From: JAUIBE01 sp035267185
GTDB taxonomy: Bacteria > Pseudomonadota > Gammaproteobacteria > Xanthomonadales > SZUA-36
Direction of reading: 5' to 3'
Length of the DNA stretch: 27,662 nt
Assembly (NCBI GenBank): GCA_035267185.1
Contig: DATFLY010000067.1
Coordinates: 1 to 27,662, forward strand
Shown here: positions 14,960-23,662 of the stretch, piece by piece
Layout of the letters: each line of letters starts with the position of its first letter
Numbering within the stretch: position 1 is the stretch's first letter
The notes under the pieces: model-generated
The model's input: the letters and a program-made list of their open reading frames with translations, nothing else
Database searches by the model: none
What the model was told of the DNA's origin: nothing
Program-made: the position numbers and the translations under genes

Positions 14960-16171
14960 TCAGAACCACAGGCCTTTCTTGATGACCTCATGGCAAGCAT
15001 TGCCCTCGAAGTGATACATCCACTGGTTGAGGTCTGGAACATCAATGATTGCAATATCTGCCTGAAAGCCGGAAACCAGGGAGCCGATTCTGTCCTGGCG
15101 TGAAATCGCTGTTGCAGCCACGGTGGTGGCGCCCATCAGCACTTCCTGTGGCGTCATCTCCTGGTAGAGGCAGGCTTGCAGCATCGCCAGTGGCAGGTGG
15201 AAGCTCGGGCTGGAGCCGGGGTTGAAGTCGGTTGCAACTGCGACTCTGACTCCGGCATTTAACATCGCACGGGCTGGCAGAAATGGTTCTTTCAGATACA
15301 TTGAAGCCAGCGGCAGGCTGACGGCCACGGTGCCGGATTCTGATAATGCGGCGATGCCGGCTTCATCAATGTATTCAAGGTGTTCTGCCGATACAGCGCC
15401 CATCCTCGCTGCCAGTTGCGCTCCACCACCAGCACTGAGTTGATCTGCATGAATTTTGATGCCCAACCCATGCTGCCTGGCTGCGCCCAGGATTTTTTCA
15501 CCTTCCTCGACGGTGTAGGCGCCTTGTTCAACAAAGGCATCACAAAATTCAGCCAGTTTTTCCTTTGCAATAAAAGGAATCAGGCGCTCACAAAGTAACT
15601 CAATATATTCACTTCGGTTTTCAGAGTATTCAGGTGGCACGATATGTGCGCCCAGGAAGGTCGGAACCAGCTCAACGGAATGCTGTTTTGAGAGCTGCCG
15701 ATAGACTTCAAGCTGTTTGAGTTCATCATGTTCATTCAGGCCGTAACCGCTTTTGCATTCGACCGTGGTGACGCCGAGTGCCAACATGCCATCGAGAAAT
15801 CCAGCCGCGCGATCCAGCAGATGTTCCATGCTGGCTTCACGTGTGGCAGCAACAGTGCTGGCAATGCCACCACCGGCAGTTGCGATTTCCTGGTAACTGC
15901 GACCCTGAAGCCGCATCTCAAATTCGTCACCACGCCAGCCTCCAAAACAAAGATGGGTGTGGCAGTCGATGAGGCCCGGAATGACCAGTCGATCCTTGCA
16001 ATCATGCGACTCCAGCATTGCGAATTTAACCGGCAGTTCGCTATCAGGACCCACCCATTCAATTCGCTCATCCTGCCAGACCAGTGCCGCGTTGGAAATC
16101 AGGCCGGCGTCAGACTGCCGATTCTCTGGGGGGCAGGTGGCGAGTTGCCCTATGTTTCTTAATACAGGCAC
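14960..16171 (-). CDS. hutI: Imidazolonepropionase
   Basis: This enzyme hydrolyses 4-imidazolone-5-propanoate to N-formimino-L-glutamate, the third step of histidine breakdown. It is an amidohydrolase-fold enzyme. Numbered from a TTG at 16207 (415 residues), the metal ligands are His83 and His85 (IDCHTHLCFGG), His253 (KIHADQLS) and Asp327 (VAVATDFNPGSSP), with His188 (LGAHIVPPEY) and His276 (SAEHLEYI) in the active site. VECKSGYGLN is the conserved loop. I prefer a GTG start at 16171 (403 residues), because the TTG lies 29 bases inside hutH and the family length is near 400. The C-terminal coordinate is firm. The gene sits between hutH and the TrpF-like gene. Confidence 0.95.
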   Translation of the reverse strand: MPVLRNIGQLATCPPENRQSDAGLISNAALVWQDERIEWVGPDSELPVKFAMLESHDCKDRLVIPGLIDCHTHLCFGGWRGDEFEMRLQGRSYQEIATAGGGIASTVAATREASMEHLLDRAAGFLDGMLALGVTTVECKSGYGLNEHDELKQLEVYRQLSKQHSVELVPTFLGAHIVPPEYSENRSEYIELLCERLIPFIAKEKLAEFCDAFVEQGAYTVEEGEKILGAARQHGLGIKIHADQLSAGGGAQLAARMGAVSAEHLEYIDEAGIAALSESGTVAVSLPLASMYLKEPFLPARAMLNAGVRVAVATDFNPGSSPSFHLPLAMLQACLYQEMTPQEVLMGATTVAATAISRQDRIGSLVSGFQADIAIIDVPDLNQWMYHFEGNACHEVIKKGLWF

Positions 16172-16178
16172 CAGTCGA

Positions 16179-17687
16179 CTAGGCCAGTTCTTCCAGTTGT
16201 TCGGCAATGGCCGAACTCAGGGTGCCAGCCCTGAGCAGCTCTGCACACTTGTCCAGGTCGTTGCGGACCTCGTAGTCCTGGTGAGCGTGAGCCACGTGAT
16301 CGCGCAGGACCTTGTGTGCGATTGAAACACCTTTCCCCGGGTTCAGCGGGGAGCGGAAATCAAGCGCCTGGGCAGCGGTAAGCAATTCGACCGCGAGCAC
16401 CCTTTCCAGGTTGCGCATCACGGCCAGAACCTTGATGGCGCTGATCGAGCCCATGCTGACATGATCTTCCTGCCCGAGACTGGTTGGGATGGAATCAACA
16501 CTGGCAGGGTGTGAAAGGATCTTGTTTTCAGAGACCAGCGCGGCGGCCGTGTACTGGGGAATCATGAATCCGGAGTTCACGCCTGTATCTTCCATCAGCA
16601 ATTCCGGCAGACCATCGCCACCTTCAAGCAACAGGTAAGTGCGCCGTTCTGAAATGCTGCCCAGTTCTGCCAGCGCAATGGCAGCAAAATCCAGTGCCAG
16701 GGCCAATGGCTGACCGTGGAAGTTACCTGCGGAAATAATGTCGCCATCGGCAAAAACCAGGGGATTATCCGTTACCGAATTTAATTCAGTTTCAATCACT
16801 TGTATTGAATAGTTAAGAGCATCTCTTGATGCTCCATGGACCTGCGGAACACACCGGAGGCTGTATGGATCCTGTACTTTTCCGCAGTCCCTGTGGGAAT
16901 CAAGAATTTCACTGCCGCGAAGTAACAGGCGAATATTCGAAGCTACTTTTGCCTGGCCCGGATGAGGCCGAATCTCGTGAACACGTGCATCAAAAGGAGA
17001 AGCGCTGCCCTGCAAAGCCTCGAGCGTCATGGCTGCCAGGACGTCCACTTCTCGCATCAGTCGTTGTACCCGTTCCAGCACGCATGCCCCATAAGCAGAC
17101 ATCAACTGGGTGCCGTTGATTAATGCCAGGCCGTCCTTTGCCGTGAGCTGCACGGGCTCCAGACCGTGTTTTTCCAATGCAACGGCTGCCGGCCTTTTTT
17201 CTTTCCCTGAGTCATCCCAGACTTCGCCACGGCCGATCAGTGGCAGGCACATATGCGCCAGTGGCGCCAGGTCACCCGAAGCGCCAACGCTGCCCCGGCT
17301 GGGTATCCAGGGAACGATTCCGTGTTTATCGAAAGCAAGAAGCTGATCAAAGGTCGAACGTGATATTCCCGAGTTACCCAGACCAAGGGCATGAATCTTC
17401 AGCTGCATCATGACCTGCGAAATCTGCCTGGGTACCGGGTCACCCACACCACAGGCATGGCTCAGCAAGATGTTGGTTTGCAGGTCATTAAGCTGTTCTG
17501 GCCCGATGCGTTTATTGGCCAGCACTCCGAAGCCGGTGTTGATGCCGTAGTGCGCGTTGCCATCCTGCAGGGCAGCCAGAACAATTTCCCGCGAGCGATC
17601 AACCGCATCATGACCCTCCCTCAGCTCATCCATCGAGGCGGCGAGATCCGCGTAAAGGTTTTTGACGGTGATTTTATTCTTGTTCAA
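16179..17687 (-). CDS. hutH: Histidine ammonia-lyase
   Basis: HutH removes ammonia from L-histidine to give urocanate in the cytoplasm. The self-forming MIO prosthetic group comes from Ala-Ser-Gly in GSVGASGDLAPLAHM. Other family marks are YGINTGFG, LQTNILLSHACG, LINGTQLM, QDPYSLRC, GNFHGQPLA and LGQEDHVSMGS. I choose TTG at 17687 (502 residues) because GGAAGA lies six bases upstream. A GTG at 17720 would add 11 residues but begins only one base from the intergenic inverted repeat and lacks a near ribosome site. The distance to hutU upstream is occupied by that inverted repeat. The hutI gene follows directly. Confidence 0.95.
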   Translation of the reverse strand: MNKNKITVKNLYADLAASMDELREGHDAVDRSREIVLAALQDGNAHYGINTGFGVLANKRIGPEQLNDLQTNILLSHACGVGDPVPRQISQVMMQLKIHALGLGNSGISRSTFDQLLAFDKHGIVPWIPSRGSVGASGDLAPLAHMCLPLIGRGEVWDDSGKEKRPAAVALEKHGLEPVQLTAKDGLALINGTQLMSAYGACVLERVQRLMREVDVLAAMTLEALQGSASPFDARVHEIRPHPGQAKVASNIRLLLRGSEILDSHRDCGKVQDPYSLRCVPQVHGASRDALNYSIQVIETELNSVTDNPLVFADGDIISAGNFHGQPLALALDFAAIALAELGSISERRTYLLLEGGDGLPELLMEDTGVNSGFMIPQYTAAALVSENKILSHPASVDSIPTSLGQEDHVSMGSISAIKVLAVMRNLERVLAVELLTAAQALDFRSPLNPGKGVSIAHKVLRDHVAHAHQDYEVRNDLDKCAELLRAGTLSSAIAEQLEELA

Positions 17688-17721
17688 AGCTCGGTCTTCC
17701 AATTTGGTTTGGCCTTCCACA

Positions 17722-17827
17722 GTTGTGCGTTTGAGTGCTTTCCAAAACTCTCGACAAGAGGGACCTTGTCGTGAAGCCTACAGGGATGTATTTACGGCGC
17801 GTTTTGGAAAGCACTCAAACGTACAAC
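17722..17827. repeat. Long inverted repeat filling the hutU-hutH gap
   Basis: Two 27-base arms (17722-17748 and 17801-17827) are reverse complements with one mismatch. The shared core is CGTTTGAGTGCTTTCCAAAA. The 52 bases between hold a second hairpin, CGACAAG (17752-17758) with CTTGTCG (17765-17771), and the 15-base string GCCTACAGGGATGTA (17776-17790). That string occurs again in reverse orientation at 19744-19758, upstream of hutU, so this is a mobile or dispersed palindromic element rather than a simple terminator. There is no T run after it. It may act on hutU/hutH message stability or relative expression. Confidence 0.85.
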
Positions 17828-17839
17828 CCAATGAAGGTA

Positions 17840-19519
17840 TTACCCATTAATCATTGGCAAATCAACGCCACGCTCATTTGCCGTCTCAATCGCCGTCTCG
17901 TAACCAGCATCCGCATGCCGCATTACACCCATCCCAGGATCAGCCGTGAGTACACGTTTCAATCTTCGATCAGCCATCTCGGTGCCATCAGCAACACAAA
18001 CCATGCCGGCATGAATTGAATAACCGATTCCGACACCGCCACCGTGGTGCAGCGACACCCAGCTTGCACCGCCCGCGGTATTTACCATTGCATTTAGCAA
18101 TGGCCAATCGGCAATGGCATCCGAGCCGTCTTTCATCGATTCGGTTTCCCGGTTCGGAGAAGCAACCGAACCGGTATCGAGATGATCTCGGCCAATCACG
18201 ATTGGCGCATCAACCTTGCCCTTTTTCACAAGCCAGTTGAATTTTAATCCCGCCTCGGCACGTTCTCCGTACTCCAGCCAGCAGATGCGGGCCGGCAAAC
18301 CCTGGAACTGGATGTGTTTGCGGGCCTTGTTGATCCAGCGATGCAGTGCCTCTTTCTCAGGGAAGAGTTCCAGGATTGCCTTGTCGGTTGTGTAGATGTC
18401 TTCGGGGTTGCCGGACAATGCAGCCCAGCGGAAAGGCCCAGCGCCCTTGCAGAACAAAGGCCGAATGTATGCGGGGACAAAGCCAGGAAAATCAAATGCC
18501 TGTGGCATATTCCTGAGATCTGCAACCTGTCCCCTGAGGTTGTTGCCATAATCAAAGCAAATGGCACCCTTGGCCTTAAGGTCAAGGATTGCCTGAACGT
18601 GCTCGACCATCGAATCCAGCACGGCACCGTCATATTTTTCCGGATTCGACTCACGCAGTGAATCCGCCGCTTCCAGAGAGTAGCCTGCCGGAATGTAACC
18701 GAAACGAAGGTCATGGGCTGAGGTCTGGTCGGTGATCACATCCGGAACGATGTCACGCTTGACCAGTTCGGGCATGACCTCTGCAATGTTGCCGAGCAGA
18801 CCAACAGAAAGCGCACCCTCGGCCTGGTCAAGCATTTCAAGGGCCTCGTCCAGGCTCCTGGACATGCGATCGCAGTAGCCGGTTTCGACACGTCTTTGAA
18901 TCCGCCATGGATCAACTTCGACAGCCAGGCACTTTCCATCATTCATGGTGACTGAAAGGGGCTGGGCGCCACCCATTCCCCCCAGTCCTGCAGTCACCAC
19001 CAATTTGCCTTTGAGGCTGCCGCCGAAATGCTGGTTGGCGCATTCGGCAAAAGTTTCATAGGTGCCCTGGACAATTCCCTGTGAGCCGATATAAATCCAT
19101 GAACCCGCAGTCATCTGGCCGTACATGGTCAGGCCCTTTTTCTCCAGGTCGCGGAAAACGTCCCAGTTGCCCCAGCGAGGGACCAGGTTTGAATTGGCGA
19201 TCAGCACTCGCGGAGCTTCTTCATGCGTTTTGAAAACACCAACCGGTTTACCACTCTGGACCAGCATGGTCTCGTCATTTTCAAGGCGCTTGAGCGTTGC
19301 AACGATGGCATCGTAACAATCCCAGTTTCGAGCAGCCTTGCCGGTGCCGCCGTAGACGATGAGTTCGTCAGGCTTTTCCGCAACATCGGGATCCAGGTTA
19401 TTCATCAGCATTCGCAGGGCCGCTTCCTGGTGCCAGCCCTTACAATTTAGCTGTGTGCCAGTGTAGGCATGAATCGGGCCTCGGGAACTATCCTTGAGGT
19501 TTTGGGGACTTACACTCAT
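17840..19519 (-). CDS. hutU: Urocanate hydratase (urocanase)
   Basis: The 559-residue enzyme adds water to urocanate to give imidazolonepropionate, using tightly bound NAD+ as an electrophile. It is full length for the family (about 555-560). Marks along the chain are YGGTGKAARNWDCYDAI near residue 57, MYGQMTAGSWIYIGSQGIVQ, the nucleotide loop TAGLGGMGGAQPLS, ITDQTSAHDLRFGYIPAGY, ICFDYGNNLRGQ and GRDHLDTGSVASPNRETE, ending in RHADAGYETAI. The ATG at 19519 has GGAAA 5-10 bases upstream. A TATAAT sits on the minus strand at 19552-19557, about 33 bases before the start, but no proper -35 box is seen and this lies beside the repeat element. It is the first gene of the hut operon. No HutC-type repressor gene is in the window. 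Confidence 0.97.
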   Translation of the reverse strand: MSVSPQNLKDSSRGPIHAYTGTQLNCKGWHQEAALRMLMNNLDPDVAEKPDELIVYGGTGKAARNWDCYDAIVATLKRLENDETMLVQSGKPVGVFKTHEEAPRVLIANSNLVPRWGNWDVFRDLEKKGLTMYGQMTAGSWIYIGSQGIVQGTYETFAECANQHFGGSLKGKLVVTAGLGGMGGAQPLSVTMNDGKCLAVEVDPWRIQRRVETGYCDRMSRSLDEALEMLDQAEGALSVGLLGNIAEVMPELVKRDIVPDVITDQTSAHDLRFGYIPAGYSLEAADSLRESNPEKYDGAVLDSMVEHVQAILDLKAKGAICFDYGNNLRGQVADLRNMPQAFDFPGFVPAYIRPLFCKGAGPFRWAALSGNPEDIYTTDKAILELFPEKEALHRWINKARKHIQFQGLPARICWLEYGERAEAGLKFNWLVKKGKVDAPIVIGRDHLDTGSVASPNRETESMKDGSDAIADWPLLNAMVNTAGGASWVSLHHGGGVGIGYSIHAGMVCVADGTEMADRRLKRVLTADPGMGVMRHADAGYETAIETANERGVDLPMING

Positions 19520-19572
19520 ATTAATTTCCAGATTGAGTCGCTAACCGTACAATTATAAATGAACATGGCGGT

Positions 19573-19811
19573 GGCGGAGGGCATGTCCCTGCTGCGACAC
19601 GCCACGCGCTACGGCCATTTGCAGGCACTTCTTTCGAAAAGAAGAAAGCCGTACCTGAAAATGAAGCCTGCACGCGCTACGGCCATTTACAGGCACTTCT
19701 TTCGAAGAAAAGAAAGCCGTACCTGAAAATGAAGCCTGCGCTATACATCCCTGTAGGCTCTTCGCCGGGTTCCACCCCGTCGAAGGTCGCAGAAGGGTCA
19801 TGCCCTGCGCC
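19573..19811. repeat. Palindromic, MITE-like element upstream of hutU and dsbB
   Basis: The ends, 19573-19598 and 19786-19811, are 26-base imperfect inverted repeats (about 23 of 26 matching; core GGGCATG...CTGCGAC). Inside are the 68-bp tandem duplication and the string TACATCCCTGTAGGC (19744-19758), which is the reverse complement of a segment in the hutU-hutH repeat. No transposase is encoded. An open frame of 82 codons across it is repeat-derived and not a gene. The element fills nearly all of the 331-base space between the divergent hutU and dsbB genes, which otherwise shows only a possible -10 box at 19552-19557. Confidence 0.75.
19603..19738. repeat. 68-bp tandem duplication inside the palindromic element
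   Basis: Two directly adjacent copies, 19603-19670 and 19671-19738, each begin CACGCGCTACGGCCATTT and end CCTGAAAATGAAGCCTG. They differ only at one base after the first 18 (GCAG against ACAG) and in the order of A and G within the TTCGAA-AGAAG stretch. Each copy carries a short self-complementary TTCGAA region flanked by GTGCC/CGGC-like arms. The near identity suggests a recent duplication. Confidence 0.93.
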
Positions 19812-19850
19812 TAACGGGGCCCAGTATCGAATGTAAAAAGGACTAGCCAA

Positions 19851-20366
19851 ATGGGATTTTTATTTCGCGCCAGACCCTGGTATTTCATCGTCGCGTTTTC
19901 GTGTATCGCCCTGCTTGGCTACGGGTATTACGTACAACACGTCGACTTTCTTGATCCATGCCCGTTGTGTATTTTCCAGAGAGTGGTGTTTATGTGGATC
20001 GGGGCCGTTGCCCTGGTGGCCTTTATTCATAATCCTGGCTCGACTGGCAGGTGGACATACTCCACGCTGATCAGCCTGGGTGGCATTGCTGGTGCCATTA
20101 TCGCCGGGCGTCACACCTGGTTGCAGAACCTGCCTCCCGAGGAAGTTCCGGAATGCGGGCAGGGGCTCAATTACATGCTGGACAATATGCCATTCTCAGA
20201 AGTCCTGGACCAGGTCTTCAGAGGCTCTGGTGAATGCGCCACCATTGACTGGACTTTCCTCGGGCTCAGCATGCCCAACTGGACTTTGATCTGGTACACA
20301 GGCATCACACTGGTTACCATCGTGGTCACAGTACGGGCCAATGCCCGCCAGTCTTACGGACAATAA
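19851..20366 (+). CDS. dsbB: Disulfide bond formation protein B
   Basis: DsbB is the inner membrane enzyme that reoxidises periplasmic DsbA and passes electrons to quinone. The 171-residue protein has four membrane segments and both cysteine pairs: Cys37-Pro-Leu-Cys40 in DPCPLCIFQR (periplasmic loop 1) and Cys102 (PECGQG) with Cys129 (GSGECAT) in loop 2. The Arg in IFQR after the first pair is the quinone-linked residue in this family. AAGGA eight bases before the ATG supports the start. A dsbA gene is not in the window. The DAHP synthase gene follows 21 bases later on the same strand. Confidence 0.95.
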   Translation: MGFLFRARPWYFIVAFSCIALLGYGYYVQHVDFLDPCPLCIFQRVVFMWIGAVALVAFIHNPGSTGRWTYSTLISLGGIAGAIIAGRHTWLQNLPPEEVPECGQGLNYMLDNMPFSEVLDQVFRGSGECATIDWTFLGLSMPNWTLIWYTGITLVTIVVTVRANARQSYGQ

Positions 20367-20387
20367 CCAAACACAAGCGGTACATTC

Positions 20388-21797
20388 ATGACCACATCCC
20401 CAGATGTTTCTGCAGACCTCACGGTCGATCCTCCCCTGAAAGGCGTCAATCTCGCGGAAGACTGGCGTGTGGATTCCTGGTCGGGCCTGGAAACCCTGCA
20501 GCAGGCCAGGTATCCCGACCAGAAAGCACTCTCAGAGGTCCTGGACCGGTTAAGCTGGCTGCCGCCATTGGTAACCTCGTGGGAGGTTCTGAACCTGCGC
20601 GAGCAGATCGCTGAAGCCCAGGCAGGCAAACGTTTTGTCCTGCAGGGTGGTGATTGTGCCGAGCATTTTGATGACTGCACCGGCTCCCTGATTACCAACC
20701 GTCTGAAAGTACTGCTGCAGATGAGCCTGGTGCTTGTTCACGGTCTCGAAATGCCGGTTGTTCGAATCGGCAGATTTGCGGGCCAGTATGCCAAACCCAG
20801 GTCCTCTGATACGGAAACCCGGGATGGTGTAACCCTGCCAAGTTACCGGGGCGACCTGGTGAATTCAGTCGAGTTCACCGAACAGGGTCGTATCCCTGAT
20901 CCGCAGCGATTGATCCAGGGGCATGCCTGTTCATCATTGACCATGAATTTTGTACGTGCCCTTGTTGATGGCGGGTTTGCTGATCTGCACCATCCTGAGT
21001 ACTGGAATCTCAGCTGGGTTGAACACTCTCCCCTGGCGGAAGAGTTCCAGCGGTTGGCCGACAACATTGGTCATTCCGTTCGCTTTATGGAAACCATTTC
21101 CGGCCAGGAGCCGGGCAGCATCAGGCGGGTGGATTTCTTTACTTCCCACGAGGCCCTGCACCTGCATTATGAACAGGCGTTGACACGTGAAGTGCCCAGG
21201 CAGTGGGGCTGGTTCAATTTATCAACGCATTTTCCGTGGATTGGAATGCGCACCGCCGCCCTGGATGGCGGTCATGTCGAATTTTTCCGTGGCATTCGCA
21301 ATCCGATTGGCATCAAGATCGGGCCGGGAATGACAAAAGAGTGGCTGATCGGTCTTCTCGAAGTCCTGAACCCGGAGCGTGAAGCGGGCCGAATTGTCCT
21401 GATACACCGCATGGGCGAAGATCAGATTGAATCACACCTTCCTCCCCTGATCTCTGCAATAAAAGAGGCGGGTTCACCGGTCCTGTGGATATGTGACCCG
21501 ATGCATGGAAATACAGAGTCCATTGAGTCGGGTATCAAAACACGGAGATTCCGCAAGATCATGAACGAGGTCGACCTTGCTTTTGATGTTCACGCCGACA
21601 ACGGCAGCCGCCTTGGTGGCGTTCACCTGGAACTGACGGGTGAAGATGTCACAGAATGCACGGGTGGCGCCCGAAATCTCTCGGAAAACGATCTCCAACG
21701 TGCATACAAATCCAGCGTCGATCCAAGACTGAATTATGAGCAGTCCCTGGAGCTGGCAATGCTGATTGTTCGCAAGCACCAGCAGGTCACTTCCTGA
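20388..21797 (+). CDS. Class II 3-deoxy-7-phosphoheptulonate (DAHP) synthase
   Basis: This enzyme joins phosphoenolpyruvate and erythrose 4-phosphate, the first step of the shikimate pathway. The 469-residue protein belongs to the plant/Mycobacterium-type class II: LQGGDCAEHF with the metal-binding Cys90, RIGRFAGQYAKPRS, FTSHEALHLHYEQALTR, the phosphate loop GIKIGPGMTKEWL, VLWICDPMHGNTE with the His metal ligand, and GGVHLELTGEDVTECTGG near the end. The length is standard and no chorismate mutase domain is fused. Allosteric control cannot be read from sequence by eye. It is probably co-transcribed with dsbB. Confidence 0.95.
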   Translation: MTTSPDVSADLTVDPPLKGVNLAEDWRVDSWSGLETLQQARYPDQKALSEVLDRLSWLPPLVTSWEVLNLREQIAEAQAGKRFVLQGGDCAEHFDDCTGSLITNRLKVLLQMSLVLVHGLEMPVVRIGRFAGQYAKPRSSDTETRDGVTLPSYRGDLVNSVEFTEQGRIPDPQRLIQGHACSSLTMNFVRALVDGGFADLHHPEYWNLSWVEHSPLAEEFQRLADNIGHSVRFMETISGQEPGSIRRVDFFTSHEALHLHYEQALTREVPRQWGWFNLSTHFPWIGMRTAALDGGHVEFFRGIRNPIGIKIGPGMTKEWLIGLLEVLNPEREAGRIVLIHRMGEDQIESHLPPLISAIKEAGSPVLWICDPMHGNTESIESGIKTRRFRKIMNEVDLAFDVHADNGSRLGGVHLELTGEDVTECTGGARNLSENDLQRAYKSSVDPRLNYEQSLELAMLIVRKHQQVTS

Positions 21798-21829
21798 GCG
21801 ACCGTATTTCAAATTCCTTTAAAGGGTTT

Positions 21830-23662
21830 GTGCTGATTGCCAGCACGATACTGTTGGCTTGTGGCGCCACAAACCTTTTTGCTCAGGACCGTGCCGCGGT
21901 TCGACACCAGATCAGTTTTCCTGAACGCGACACCCAGTATGTTCTGGTTCGATCAAGGTTTCCGGCGGATGGTGAATCACTGGAACTGATCATGCCAAGC
22001 TGGACGCCAGGGTCCTACCAGATTCGTGAATACGCAACTCATGTTGAGAGCGTCACTGCCAGCACATCAGGGCAGCCACTCCCGATTCGCAAGACGGCAA
22101 AAAATCGCTGGCTGATCGACGCTCCCGGCACTGCTTCCGTCCAGGTTACCTACAAAGTGTGGGCTGGCACCCTGAGTGTTCAGGAAAACTGGGTGGAAAG
22201 TGATTTTGCGCTGCTGATTCCGGCAGGCCTTTTTCTGTATAGCGAAAAGAGTTTTTCTCTGCCTCAACACATGGAAATTGCCCTCCCGAACGAATGGGAC
22301 GGTGTCGCCGTCGCATTGCCGGGTCCCGATTCACAGGGACGGTATATCGCCAAAAATTTTGATGAACTGGTCGACAGCCCGATCCTTGCCGGTGATATCA
22401 CGCGCCGTTCCATGAACGCGGATGGCATCGATTTTGCCCTGGTCAACTACGGTGAAACCAATCTTTGGGATGGCGACCAGGCCATGAACGACCTGGCGAA
22501 AATTGTCAGCACCCAACTTGAATTCTGGGGCGTCAGACCGTTCGATCGCGAATACCTGTTCCTGAATATTCTGATGAGTGGTGGTGGCGGCCTTGAGCAT
22601 GATCATAGTACCGTCATGATGACCAGTCCGGGCGCTATGCGTTCGCGAGAGGACTACGTGAAGTGGATGGCGCTGGCCGCGCATGAATTTTTTCACGCCT
22701 GGAATGTTCGGCGAATGCGTCCTGCAGCTCTTGCCGAGTACAACTATGAAGAAGAGGTCTACACCCGCCAGCTGTGGATCGCCGAGGGTCTGACCAGCTA
22801 CTACGACAACCTGCTTTTGTTTCGGGCTGCGGTCATCACTGTTGCAGAGTTATTCGACCTGCTGGCACTGGAAATCCAGCAATACGAAGCACAGCCTGGT
22901 CGTTATGCTACTTCAGCCGAACATGCTTCTTTTGACAGCTGGATCAAGCAATATCGCAAGACGCCAAACACGGTCAACAGCTACAGCAACTATTATCGCC
23001 AGGGTGCCCTGATCGGTTTCGTGATTGATTCTGCCATTCGCCAGGCCACGCGTAACAGGAAAAGCCTGGATGATGCCATGCGTAGGATGTACGAGCTCTA
23101 TGGGCCGCAGGGTGAAAGCCACGGCAGCTATCCACCACGTGCGCTCAGGGACATTGTCACTGAAATTGCAGGTGAGGAAACGGGTAGCCTGCTTGAAAGC
23201 ATGACCACCGAGATCATCGATCCCGATGTGGACGCAGCACTGGAGTGGTATGGATTGCGGCTGGTTCGCGACTCGGACCGACAGGCTGCACTTCAGTCGG
23301 GAGTTCCGGTACCGGTTGACCTGGGCGTCACCTGGCAGACAGACACACCTTTACTGTTGATTGAGAATGTCTTCCTGGGCGGGGCAGGGGCAGACGCCGG
23401 TCTGATTCCCGGTGATGAACTGCTGGCGATCGGGGGCTACCGGGTGACGCGTGACAATCTGGACAGCGTCTTAAATACCCTGCGGCAGGGCAACGGTGTA
23501 AATTTGACACTTGCGCGCCATCAAAGACTGATCGAGCGCTCGATCACGGTGCAGGCAGCGAAATCTGCCAAATACCTGATTACCATTCAGGATAAGGTCA
23601 GCAATGCACAGGAACGTCGCCTTGAACGTTGGTTGGGCAGGCCGCTGCTGATCAAGCAGTAA
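21830..23662 (+). CDS. Secreted M61 family metallopeptidase with PDZ domain, GTG start
   Basis: The 610-residue protein is a periplasmic zinc aminopeptidase of the M61 (glycyl aminopeptidase-like) family. An N-terminal beta domain (residues 25-190, with PSWTPGSYQIREYA) is followed by the catalytic domain: H285-E-F-F-H289 (AAHEFFHAWNVRRMRP) and Glu319 (QLWIAEGLTSYYD) as third zinc ligand. A PDZ domain lies at about 475-570 (GAGADAGLIPGDELLAIGG). The only usual start codon in the open frame is GTG at 21830, since no ATG, GTG or TTG lies upstream before a stop. It gives a hydrophobic signal peptide (LIASTILLACGATNLFA) that lacks the usual basic residues at its front, so a non-standard upstream start is possible. 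It follows the DAHP synthase by 32 bases. Its stop codon abuts the typA stop. Confidence 0.9.
   Translation: MLIASTILLACGATNLFAQDRAAVRHQISFPERDTQYVLVRSRFPADGESLELIMPSWTPGSYQIREYATHVESVTASTSGQPLPIRKTAKNRWLIDAPGTASVQVTYKVWAGTLSVQENWVESDFALLIPAGLFLYSEKSFSLPQHMEIALPNEWDGVAVALPGPDSQGRYIAKNFDELVDSPILAGDITRRSMNADGIDFALVNYGETNLWDGDQAMNDLAKIVSTQLEFWGVRPFDREYLFLNILMSGGGGLEHDHSTVMMTSPGAMRSREDYVKWMALAAHEFFHAWNVRRMRPAALAEYNYEEEVYTRQLWIAEGLTSYYDNLLLFRAAVITVAELFDLLALEIQQYEAQPGRYATSAEHASFDSWIKQYRKTPNTVNSYSNYYRQGALIGFVIDSAIRQATRNRKSLDDAMRRMYELYGPQGESHGSYPPRALRDIVTEIAGEETGSLLESMTTEIIDPDVDAALEWYGLRLVRDSDRQAALQSGVPVPVDLGVTWQTDTPLLLIENVFLGGAGADAGLIPGDELLAIGGYRVTRDNLDSVLNTLRQGNGVNLTLARHQRLIERSITVQAAKSAKYLITIQDKVSNAQERRLERWLGRPLLIKQ

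Noticed and set aside
16826..17119. 97-codon plus-strand open frame opposite hutH
   Set aside because: Cys/Pro-rich antisense reading of the conserved hutH core, without any start signal.
19603..19738. CRISPR-like repeat
   Set aside because: Only two copies, directly adjacent without spacers and of 68 bp. No cas gene is nearby.
19553..19801. 82-codon open frame on the minus strand upstream of hutU
   Set aside because: It runs straight through the 68-bp tandem duplication and palindromic ends, so it is repeat-derived reading frame with repeated peptide, and has no ribosome site.
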